Source: Latrodectus hesperus (lineage: Eukaryota > Arthropoda > Arachnida > Araneae > Theridiidae). Taken from it: a stretch of 64,000 bases of DNA. The DNA lies in contig JAJQOW010000014.1 in NCBI GenBank assembly GCA_037975125.1, positions 3,536,252 through 3,600,251 of the forward strand, given 5' to 3'. The notes beneath the pieces are model-generated. The model was given only the letters and a program-made list of their open reading frames with translations, was not told the DNA's origin and made no database searches. The first letter of the stretch is position 1. The number at the start of each line of letters is the position of its first letter. The position numbers and the translations under genes were made by a program. This document shows, in pieces, positions 1 through 11,240 of this stretch.

Positions 1-1453
1 ATAGCGTAATCAGGGTAGAAGCCTAGAATTGCCAAATTTTCTTTTTATATAACTCATATATGTGGCCAACTATCCTTTAAATGTTTTCACGTAAACTAAA
101 CCATGCAGTTAAGGAAACATACAATAGTTTTTAAGAATTACACTATCAGTCTTTTTATGGTTCTTTAGATAGCATAGCATGAAGTAAATGAGGCCAATTT
201 TTTATTTGATGGGTGAATTGCTCGCAGACAACTGTATTGAAGATAAAAATTGAGCTGTTGTATTATATAACATTAACTTATTAAAATAAATTTCAATAAT
301 TATTCTCTAGCTTAGGTTATGATTTTTTCTTTTTTAATAATAACTATTTCCTTTGCTAAGAAATAAATCATATATAATTTATGTTTGTCAGTTAATAAAA
401 TCAAATCCTTAACGAAACTTTCAATGCTCATGCTGCTATTATTAAAATATCTGCAAGTTTAATAGAAGAGGAGCTATAAGATACTATAAGAGTACTATAA
501 GATGATTAAAGTTAAAAAAAATGTTTTAAATATTATACGTTCATTTTGATTAATGTCATTCTGAAACGAATAAACGCTTCCCAGAATAATAATTAGCATA
601 ATTATATCATGGTACCGATTATTTTTCCCCATAAAACGTTATAGCATAATTTTAATATTTTCTAAGATTTTATTTTGTGATTCAAATTAAATCTAATGTG
701 GTATTTACGTTTCCCATCTATAATTGTATATGTTTGTTTAAAAATAAAACACTGTGTAAAATAGTATACCTGAACTAATACAATTGGTTAAAAATATAAA
801 TACAATCCAAATTAAGTTTTTCAGACCAATGGCAAGTTTTATAAGTTGGAAATAATAGCAATTGTGTATGATATTTTGAACAATCTTTGCGAAATTAAAA
901 TATTAATCATTATTATAGAGAAACAAAAATGTAAAAATCAAGTATTTGAAAGCATAATGAAGTTTCCAAACTTCATTAATTTTTTTTATCGAATAATTTT
1001 AAATAACTCCAGTAGATGTTTTTATTCATTTTTAACTTATAACTTATTAATGGATGAAGCATTTTAGTGAAATTTGTTTTAGGGAGGTAATTTCTTTCAA
1101 TTAAATTGCTTAACCATTGAGAATTTTTTTAACCCGGGAGAACATGCACTTAAAGTATATACGTGAGCATGCATGATGAATTTGTGATGCCCGGTTAGCT
1201 ATGTTTCTTAAATAATAGTTCCAAGATTACTTTTTACCAAATGAAATGCATTTTCTGTTAATGAACAGACTACTTGCATGTATAAAACTTATTAACACAA
1301 TTTATTCATTTTTTTCACAAATAGATGCGGTGTATACATTTTGATGTTTTTATTGTTTTTTGCAGAAAATAATTGAAGATTATTTGCTGTCTAAGTTGAG
1401 CAAGTATGATATATTTTCCTTTATCAGGATTTTTATATATTTGTTCACGTGGT
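1..1453. other. AT-rich DNA, no gene seen
   Basis: Low-complexity A/T sequence. The longest open frames are 60-100 codons, rich in I, K, N, F and Y, as expected by chance in such DNA. A slightly GC-richer patch lies near 1130-1200. I see nothing recognisable. Confidence 0.6.
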
Positions 1454-2510
1454 TCATTTAGCTCACTTGGTGAAATATTATTGGTTGTTCTACCAAATTT
1501 TAAAGAAAGTGATTCAGGTCTGTTTTTTTTCAGAATATGTACTGTAAAGAGTAACAAAGCAAATTTCCTCAAAACTCTTTGCCGATATTTTGCTATTGTT
1601 TAATTTTGAGATTGATGGAAAATGTTCCATATATGTCCCTGTGATTTTTCATCTTTCCATGCTAAAATTTGAGCGTCCTCCAAAATGTAAAAGATCAATC
1701 AATGCTTTGATTTTCATTATTTTACAGATTTGGACACTTCAAAATCTCTCAAAATTCTGGGTATTAGTCTTTATATGTTTAATTGGACAAAGTACAATAA
1801 TCATTACAGTACGAGCGTCAGTCAGCAGTTGTCAGAAATCAACTATCGAGGATGCATTTTTTTGTGTCCTAATTGTCCTGTGAATGATATAATGAATTTT
1901 TGTGTCCTGTGAATGATATTATGAAAGATATTCTGATCTCACAGATATTTGATTTTACGCCATTTTATCACTTTTTGCTGATATAGGAAGTTCAAGACAA
2001 AATATCTTCTTTTTCTTAAATCATCGTGATAATCTTGATCTTCATTCAAAGGAGATTGTATTCACTAAATTTTCATTCGATATTAATATTCATAAATAAT
2101 TTTAAATATTGATTTCACATCAATTGATAGATCTTTAAACATAAATCAAACCATTTTATTCCCTCCTTGTATGAAATATATGGCTTATTTTTAAGCGAAA
2201 TCTTAAAACATTAACTAAAATCTGGACACACAGGCATAGCTAGAAGACTCTAACACAAAACATCAACAAAAGATACATTCAAAAATGCAGAAATTATAAC
2301 AATTAGAAATTAGTATATTATAAATATAGCTACGGAGGATTTGAAGTACTTTCCAAAAAATGTATATTCAATCCTGCATTTTAAGAACGACAGGACATCT
2401 AAGACCAAACACGTGCTCGCTGATTGCAGTATTTTATTGCTAAATACTTCTTGAAATGTTCATTTGAAACGCAATTGCTAAATGCTTCTCTAAATATTCA
2501 GATTTCTCAT
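1454..2510 (+). repeat. Unclassified ~1.06-kb dispersed repeat, copy A
   Basis: This stretch matches 20791-21870 in the same orientation and with nearly the same spacing. The shared word GATTGATGGAAA lies at 1611 here and 20948 there. The shared AAGAA(C/T)GACAGGA word lies at 2383 here and 21726 there, so the distances between landmarks are 772 and 778 bases. Other matching patches are TATTGGTTGTTCTACC against TATTAGTTGTCCTACA (near 1479 and 20817) and ACAATAATCATTA against ACAATAATCATAA (near 1793 and 21138). Identity looks like 60-70 percent with many small indels, so the pair is old. On the minus strand, 1315-1572 is open for 85 codons with a coding-like look (residues such as KFGRTTN and SPSEL). 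The matching piece of copy B keeps a related xFxRTTN string, so the ancestor may have carried a protein gene on that strand. I see no terminal repeats or target duplications. It could be an old transposon or a segmental duplication. Confidence 0.6.
1874..1919. repeat. Short tandem duplication, 29-bp period
   Basis: The 17-base word TGTCCTGTGAATGATAT occurs at 1874-1890 and again at 1903-1919. This is a small local duplication inside repeat copy A and is absent at the matching place in copy B. Confidence 0.75.
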
Positions 2511-4479
2511 CTTGCAGGAATCGCTTAAATAAATTAAAATATCATTTTCTACACAATATAAATAAATTATTTTAGATAAAATTGGGACATAGATATTTTA
2601 CATAAAAAAGACATTCCACTTAAAAAATTATAATTTTCATGAAACTAAAATAACTATAGTGAACAAACACGAACCCTTTACAAAATTGATAAATTTCTTA
2701 AATTACAAATTTAAAAATTTAACATTATTTTGCCACTAATTAACAGTAAACAAGAAATGTTTTGGCCATGAAAATAAGTAAATAGTTTAGGTATATATTA
2801 TGCCAACTGTACATGTGTGTTTATAAATCAGTAATAATGAATTTGAATTTATATAAACTGGAAGATTTTATAGTGTTTTTATTTGAATTAAATAAAGGAA
2901 TACATTTTTAAATAATAAAATAACAAACTCAGAATCTTAAGCGTTTTATTGATTTCATTCAACAATTATGATGTTTTGCTCGTTGTTTTCTATATTTGGT
3001 AACATAATTTCCTTTTAACAACGCAGTTTCAATGATGTATGAAGTGCTAATAAAATAAAAAAAACCTATTTTAAAGATTAACTTAACTAATAAGAAAAAA
3101 AGAAGAAAAAACTATATCAATAATTTTAATCATTGATTTGATAATGAAATTTTATTAGCATTGGCAATATGAAATTGCATTATCAGTCGTAAAATGTACC
3201 TGGCTATAAAATGTAATTACAAAAAAATTATTTGATATAAGTTTACCATAAACTTTTAAAGGTGTTTAAAAATGATTTTATTTATAAGTAAAATATTTGG
3301 TGGAAAATTTCTATTATAAATTTTTTGAAATTCACTGAGGTAAAGAATTAATATATATCAAAATACTTAACGAAACTATTATTCTGAAAATTCTTTCTTA
3401 GAAAAAAATAATAATAGAAATAAATATGCAAAATATAAATGTATTATGTAATTTTTTCTCAAATCTAATAATTAATTACTATTCTGGCTATGCATTTATT
3501 CTCAACTAGAAAAAATAAAAATGGTGAGAAAAATTTAAAAAAAATATTCAAAACTTACTTAAAAAAGTTATTTTTCTAGTTTCAGATATTTCTATATTTT
3601 AAAAAATATACAATGACTTGTAAGATAGTACTGTTTCCGCTATATTTCATCGGTGTTTTTCAGTTATATAATTAGATTTGCTTTTTTATTTAATAAATGA
3701 AGAAAAACAAAGTAAGACATACAGTATTGTAATATTTAATAATTTGTTTTGTAGATATTGTTTAAAGGTACTGATTTTAAAGAGGAAAATATTGAAAAAA
3801 TACTATCCACACTCTAGTATCATTTTACTTGTCCAAAGAATTTTATGAGCTACTAATATTTTCATCTTTAAAAAATTATTTTTTCATCATTTCCACAATA
3901 ATATTTTTCACTGATCATTGCTACAACTTTATATTCAATATTTATTTAATTGCCTACATTATAATTTTTTGTTGACTCTCATGTTAAATTCAGTATTATA
4001 TTAAAGTAAGTGTAAGGAAATTATTATTGAATGTTTTTTTACACAATTAACTATCTTTATATGTTTCTTTTTATTGCAAAATATTAGTAATTTATAATTA
4101 AATAAAATATAATTTATATGAAGAATTTTCAAAGCAATTTCAATTATTTAAGCTAATGCAAATATAATGTTTCAAAGTAGGATATTATGTCACTTTTTGC
4201 CTGCAAACTTGCTTTGATGTATTAGAAGAAAAAAAATGTTTTCAAAGGATATGGAATACATTTTCTTCAAATATTTTCAAACATTTGTTAAATATGTTTA
4301 TTCTTTTAATATATCAAAATGGAAATCTTTAAAAATAATATTTGGAGAAATGTTTTCAGTTTGGTAATCTAAAATGCACTTCTCTATCCATCAGTATATA
4401 AGTTTGTTCTTTAGAAAACAAAATAAAATTATCTACAAAAAAAAGGATGTCTTTCCGCCTTAATATTTTTCTCATTGAT
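2511..4479. other. AT-rich DNA, no gene seen
   Basis: Dense A/T homopolymer runs with no long open frame and no recognisable element on either strand. Confidence 0.6.
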
Positions 4480-4930
4480 TCCGAAAGAAGTCAGCGCTCC
4501 GTCATAAGCTGTTTCACACATTTTCGTGGAAAAAAAATTCCGAAAAAGGTGAAACAGAAGATATGAAAAAATATTTTTCCCTCAAAAAAGGGGAAGTGAA
4601 AAGAAAGAAATTTCGGAGAAAAAGAAAGACGGAATGCAACGATATAGAGCAAGACATCGATATTTTGCGCCAACCCTGTATGGCAGGCTTCCCTTTACTA
4701 CAACGGAAGGGAGTATTGGTGCGTCTGACCCACTTTTCTGAAGCTGGAGTCCTTTGGAGTGAAGCCAAAAGCAGTGGCTCGGTCGGTCAAAAGGGCTTTT
4801 AGCATCCGAAGTACGCGTCGAAGTATTCGTTGCAGCGCCATCTGTCGGAAAAAAGACCCTGAAAACACCATATAGGAAGCATGACACCAGATGGCGCTTT
4901 TGTAGCACACATCTAAGTTTCCCCGCGGTA
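4480..4930. other. GC-richer islet, unclassified
   Basis: About 450 bases stand out sharply from the surrounding A/T, with CpG-containing words such as TACGCGTCG (near 4811) and CCCCGCGG (near 4921). A 9-bp inverted repeat, CTGTTTCAC and GTGAAACAG, lies at 4509-4517 and 4550-4558. A second inverted pair, GCGCCATCTG near 4835 and CAGATGGCGC near 4889, frames the right part. Both strands are open for 70-108 codons (for example 4582-4908 minus and 4563-4802 plus), but I recognise no domain. Overlapping open frames on both strands are what higher GC alone would give. It may be an unclassified repeat, an exon or a regulatory region. Confidence 0.4.
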
Positions 4931-7900
4931 GATTGTATTATATATTATCATGCAATCAATCATATGTGACCTTTTTCTTTGGAAGATATGCATAAATAGC
5001 TAAGAAGTATGGAAGCAATGGGGGACTTAATGGTAAAAAGTTAGGGAGGTTACCCAAAAATTTGAATAACGATTTTGAAATTTGACCAGAATTTAATAAA
5101 AACTTTCCACCAACGACCTTAAGTAGTTTTAAAACATTTTAGTGGAAAATGTCAAGGTTGTGAAATTGTGGCAATAAGAAATTTTTAAAGTGAAAAGAGA
5201 AGTTGCTGGTATACATTTTCGTGACATAATGAATTTGTAAAATAATTGGTGATACATTATTTTAATTAATAAAAAAGTATAATAAGAAAATAAAAGACTG
5301 GTAAAATAATTTTTCAAATAATTACGTATAAAAACCATGCCTATTTTCTGAATAAAAAAAACCTGGTTATAAATTATGGCTAATATTTATCGGTTTAAAC
5401 ATTTTTGTCATATTCTTTAAATTATTTAATTTAACCTGGTTTCGTTTAATGTTACAGAAATAAAATGTATTTTAATATTATCTATAAGTAGAGATAATAC
5501 AATTAAATATTTGTTTTTAAAGAAAAGGTTTTTTTAGAATCAAATGTTCAAGTGTCACTCAAAATTATAAACATTTATATTGATTTAATTTCAAGCAAAG
5601 TAATGTTTAAAAAATGTAGTGTTAAAATTTAATAAAATATAAAACTATTTATCCAATTTGAATAGAAAGGCAGAACTAATTCATTTAAATTTTAAGCGAT
5701 GTATAATGCTTAAATACAAATTCAAAAGTAAGTAATTAAGACGATAATTTAACAGTACCACAAATTTTATTCCTATGATAAATGGCGCAATTCAACTTCG
5801 TATTTGAAGCAAACATATTGATAAATATATGTTGTTTACTTGTGATTGTTAAGAAAAATTATTAAATTAAAAAAAGACAACATTTTCTGAAGCATTTTAT
5901 AGGTATCTATCTCGCATGTTAAGTAAAATCCTATATCGTAATGAATTATATACTACTAACACATAGGATACTTTATCTATTTTTATAGTATAGAGTTTTT
6001 CTTGAAGGAGATAATGATTTGCTGTCTAAGATTTGTTTCTAATTTGTTGTTACTAAGGACGTTAAACAACCATGCATGGGGAAATTTATATTTTATAGTA
6101 TATTAAAATAATTTTAAAAATAAAAAAAACTGGGGTGTTTACATCTTTATGTAAACAGCACTATTAAAATTTATGAACCTCGGAAAAATTTACTCACATT
6201 TAATATAACATCTTTACGAAAAATATTTTTACCACGATATAAGCATTTTTTAGATTTTTACGTTGGATTTTTTTTACATAGTATTTAGTATATAAGACAT
6301 CGTTATGTGATTCTTACCGTTAAATACAAAATTTATAGGAATTTTCATCTTATTTAACTGCGCAGCATTTGTAAGATTTTTGTAAATTATTATTAAATTT
6401 TTTATCTTCATTTTTAATTAAAATATACTCCTGTTTATTTCAACAATCAAAAGAATATGAATTAACTAATGTTAAAGAGATAGGTATTAGAAAATGAAAA
6501 AGAACAAACCAAAGGAAAATGCATGAAGTATTTACATTTGGATAAAAAATATTGTTTAAATTTTTTAACTTGAAATTATTCAGCAGTAGTGAAATATAGA
6601 AAAAATACCAGTTACTTTATTAAAGTTTTCTAAGAAACATTCAAATAAAAATTATTTTCAAAAATAAACTCAAACATCAAATCAGTATTTTAAGTTCTAC
6701 GCTAGAAATAAAAAAAAATTTAAACTTTCATTAATAGAATTATTTAATGTAATTCTTTTTTATTACAAAATTTGAATATAGAATTCCAAAATTAAAATAA
6801 AAAATTAAATATTCCTAAAATTGTAGAATAAAAGTTATGCTATTAATTCCCTTCTTAATAAAGAATATTAATTTAAATATGCTACTTATTGATGTTCTCA
6901 GTATGGAAATAAGAAAATTATTCTCATTTAAATATTACTTACATAAATAAAATTCTGATTCGTGTTAACGTGGATAAAAACATAAAATTTAATGTGCATA
7001 AATAATTTGTAAATATATATAAATACAATATAATTTCATTTAAATATGAAATTAAAAATACATGTACTGATTTTTAATAATCATATTGTTGTCGAAATAA
7101 AGATTTTTATGTCAAGATATTAAATTAAAAAAACTTTAGCTGTTACAATGATATTTAATGGTTCACTTAGCATTCACAAACATTCAAATGTGCATAAAAT
7201 ATAAAGTATTATAACATCAACAAATAATTATTTCTCTTCATGAATAATTTTTATTTGCACAATAAAGAAAACTGTTAAACTATTCTAAAGTCACAAATTT
7301 AAAATTAATTATCATTATACATACAAAATATTATAGTTAATATATGTTAAAACAAAATATATAAATCTTCTCTTTTTAAAACATATCAACATAATTAAAG
7401 TAAATTATCCATAATATTCTTAGACCATTTATTTATAAAAGTTCCAAAAACATGGATTAATATTAAAATTAATTAAAAATAATTTATACTCCACAAATTA
7501 TAATGATAATTATGCACGATATTATCGATGACAGCTTTATTAAAATATTATTATTTACCGGACTAATATAATAAATATAATAAAATTGATTAATTCGAAT
7601 TTTTATAACTTTGAAAGTAAAACTATGAAAACATTTATAAATATTTTTAAAATGATATATTTCATTAAGTTATCTATAAATGTTGATGTGAAATCCCGTA
7701 TTTCAATCGATGAAGTTAGTAGAAATTATTGTAAGCAATGTGTAACTTAGATTTTGTTTGGTTTTAAAATGAACATTTTCATTTATCACGAAACAACACT
7801 TCGTATAGAAATACTTAATTAAGTTAAAACTAAAAAAGCATGCATATCATATTAAAAGAAATATTTTCTTAATTAAAATAAAATTTGTAAATTAACTCAA

Positions 7901-10026
7901 ATTAAATAAAAGAAATTACATCGAAAAATATACTGCAATTTACAAAAATAATAAAAATGTTCTTTTGTAAATAAATTGATATTTAAATACCAGTTTAAAA
8001 CAAACTTTACAATTAATTTAAAAACATATTTTTATTTCTTTTCAACAATATCGTTGGACATATAATGCTGATTAATTAATTTAAAATGAATAAGTAATAA
8101 CACAATTAATTCTTAAGCACACAATTTTTATCTAGGAATGTAAAAGCCGCAGTCTGTATTAAGGAAAAATTTTCACATTAATTACTAATAGATTTCATAA
8201 ATTTTAATGAATCAAATTTAATAAAATTGTGTTATGTATTCCATCCCCAATGTAAAATTAAGAAAAGTAGTTGAAAAATTAAAGTTATTTGATTGAAAGT
8301 TTTAACTTAAAATATCTACATAAATTTGAAGTATTCAGATTTGAACACGATTTTAAATACTTATGTTATATTGGAACTCCTCTTATCTTTTATATATAAA
8401 ATAACATCAAAGTTTCATTCGAGTATGATTTCTTTCTATTACTATAGATATTAACAATTATTTAATTAAAATTTAATTAAATATAGGATTGATTAATAAA
8501 AAATTTTTGAATTTTCTAACAATATGTTCTTTTTTACTTTGATATAGTATATCTTAAAGAAAACTTTGATGAAAGACATAAAAAGCAGATGCTATTAAGA
8601 GACGGAAAGGGGTTTAAACTAATGCTTTTCAAAAAAAATTGTTTATAATTAATTATATTGTGTTGGAGACTCTTTTGTTTTTATAAGAAATGTGTAAATA
8701 AACTAAGAACATAATTTTTGCATACTTCGAAATGTTTCACCTTTACTGTTTTGAAAAAGTACTTTTAATAGAAAAAACATATTAGTATTAAAGTTGGAAG
8801 TTAAGCATTTTGGTCACGAAATGTTAAAGAAAGTGTAAAAAGACATGGCTAATATCTATTTAATTTTTTATAAACATCCGTTTCTAATATAGGTTGAAGA
8901 TTTTATAGTTTCTCTATTCGCTAAACCACTCATTAGATGTTCAATATGATTTTGTCACAGTGAACAGTTTTAATTCAATGATATTTTCTAAAAAAGTATA
9001 TGCTATTTCCAGAATCAAAATACTATAGAATAAGCCAATAATAAATAATTCAAGTACCCGTTTATTGCACGATAAAATATAAACATATTTTATATTCTAT
9101 TTTACTTATTTCTATTTCTTCGTATTTTTTATGTTAAATATTAAAAAAACACGAAATGTATTTAAATTAAGTAATTAAAATGTAATTAAAAATAAAATAA
9201 AATTTAAAATTATAATTAAAATTTATTAAAAATAATAAGAAACCACCAATAGAACTTTCACACTATTTTCGAATATTCTGTTTTATTATATATCTGGTAC
9301 CAGTTATGGTTTCTATGATTGTACACCCAGATAAAGCTACTTCTGGGAGTGCAATCGCGGAAAAAATTCATTCACTGTAACCATGAAGTGAAGTTTATAT
9401 ATTTTTAGCAGAGTGTATTTCTAACAGACTTAAGACAGTTTGAAAATTCAACTGGTTTCATATTTTTAAAAGAAACAGATATATAAATAAAAACAAAAAA
9501 AACATTTAATTCATAACATTCAGGCTTTACAATAAAAAGTAATAAACAGCAAACAAAACAGATGCTGTAGTTATATGTATTCAGACAAATCATAAATTGC
9601 TACATCTCTAAAAGAAAATTAAAACAAAGTGATGAAATACGATGACAAATATATTCTTAAATGTTATTTTCAAAAAATTAAACTAAAAACATTTAAGAAT
9701 GTTTTTTATTTACTGAGAATATTTTTAACTGTTATTTGAAGTTTTCAATACTTTTTTAATATGGTACTTTTCTGGTTTTTTGAAGATATCATTTATTGCA
9801 TCAAAATTTAAGTGAGCAATCAACGATATATGAATGATTTCGTATAAAGAATAACCCGATGTGATAAGTTTTTTTTTCCAATACCTACATAGAAAACGAT
9901 TTTTCATACATAAGGAAAATAATGATTAATGTTCAATTATTTAGAATCAATAAAACTTGTCATCATTAACGTCTCTGATACTAATATATTAAAGTTTTAG
10001 TGAAAAAAAATATGTTAACTCATTAT
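4931..10026. other. AT-rich DNA, no gene seen
   Basis: Five kilobases of A/T-rich sequence with no open frame above about 70 codons. The only compositional break is a short patch near 9297-9362. I see no terminal repeats, tRNA-like boxes or splice-framed exons. Confidence 0.6.
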
Positions 10027-10071
10027 GTCTAGGAACTATATACATGAAATGTGTCTAGGAACTATATACAT
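10027..10071. repeat. Direct duplication, 26-bp period
   Basis: GTCTAGGAACTATATACAT occurs at 10027-10045 and 10053-10071, separated by a short spacer. It is an exact local duplication directly upstream of the hairpin at 10136. Confidence 0.8.
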
Positions 10072-10135
10072 AATATACAATAGTGTAATTAGAAATTCTA
10101 CAAAACTGTTATTTGTATACTTATTTTGAGCAAAT

Positions 10136-10171
10136 TTTGAAACATAGTAGTGATTACTACTATGTTTCAAA
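10136..10171. repeat. Perfect 16-bp inverted repeat with 4-base loop
   Basis: The left arm TTTGAAACATAGTAGT (10136-10151) is exactly complementary to ACTACTATGTTTCAAA (10156-10171), with loop GATT. A perfect 16-bp stem with so short a loop is unlikely by chance even in AT-rich DNA. It is followed immediately by three TTAAGAAACTT repeats. It could be a small MITE-like palindrome, a product of template switching in replication, or a fold-back RNA. Confidence 0.85.
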
Positions 10172-10174
10172 TTT

Positions 10175-10216
10175 TTAAGAAACTTGTTTAAGAAACTTAT
10201 TATTAAGAAACTTGTT
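10175..10216. repeat. Triplicated 14-bp motif
   Basis: TTAAGAAACTTGTT (10175-10188), TTAAGAAACTTATT (10188-10201) and TTAAGAAACTTGTT (10203-10216) stand almost head to tail. This small tandem array abuts the hairpin at 10136-10171. Confidence 0.8.
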
Positions 10217-10412
10217 CAAAATTAAAAGCTGTTAAATGGCTAATTTTAGCCATATTACGCAGATGTTCAGTCAATAGCAAGTTGGATATATTTGTTCTCG
10301 GATTCTAGGATTCTATCATTGATACAAACAAAACAATGACAACCTACAAATATTTTCTTTTCCAGTATTTAATTTGTTATGATTGTGTTAAGTTGTAATG
10401 TTTTTATGAGTT

Positions 10413-10563
<151 letters not shown>

Positions 10564-10729
10564 GTGTCTTAATGAAATTATATAATGTACACTTCGCAAT
10601 AAAATATGTTTAATCAATTCATTTTCAATTTTACTAATAATATTTGTATTGAAATGAACTAATATACCAGAATAATTTAAATTATGTTCAAATATGTATA
10701 TACAAATATTTATACATGGTTATAGTGAA

Positions 10730-11240
10730 TTGCTTTACTAGATGCCTCTAATGCTTCTGCGAAGTCTCCCCTTCAGGCGCCAGTGTTTCAAAAGAGCCGT
10801 TTCTTTATTACGCTGCTTTGGAAGCAGCGCGTTGTGCAATTAAATCCAGAAAGTTTTCCAAAGTTTCTGGTTTGCATTGGAATTTAAAACTCCACATTTA
10901 GCTATCGATTCCGAAAATGGTTCTTTTTTATGTTATCAGTTTAATCCTTTAGGAGCCATTCTTAGGACGACAGAAGGTCATTTGTGTACAAGTAGCTTTT
11001 TGGCTGGGGTCCAAAGCAAGAAGGGGATAAGGGGATTCATTTGTACCTCGGGATATTCCCTATCCTGATTTTATATATCTAGTCGAGAATTCATTAATGG
11101 GTTCTTTATGTCCAGTTTCGCTTTCCCTTATTTTACCAATATTCTATCAATGAGGTCTTAATATGATTGCATTGGGTATTGAATTTCTCGAGTTCCGCCT
11201 TCATCGTGGTTTGTTTTTGGAAGCTTTTCTCTTTCCCAGG
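10730..11240. other. GC-richer islet, unclassified
   Basis: About 500 bases of more balanced composition between AT-rich flanks. They hold a short palindromic patch (GCTGCTTTGGAAGCAGC, 10811-10827) and GC-richer words such as CTTCAGGCGCCAGTG (near 10771). One 63-codon frame (10877-11068 plus) is open but unrecognised. The islet could be a conserved non-coding element, an exon or a decayed repeat; sequence alone does not decide. Confidence 0.35.

Noticed and set aside
9290..9390. Possible SINE family 1 relic (AGATAAAGCTACTTC resembling GGTAAAGCTACTCGC at 29147)
   Set aside because: Only about 12 bases agree and no tRNA-like boxes or neighbouring matches support it.
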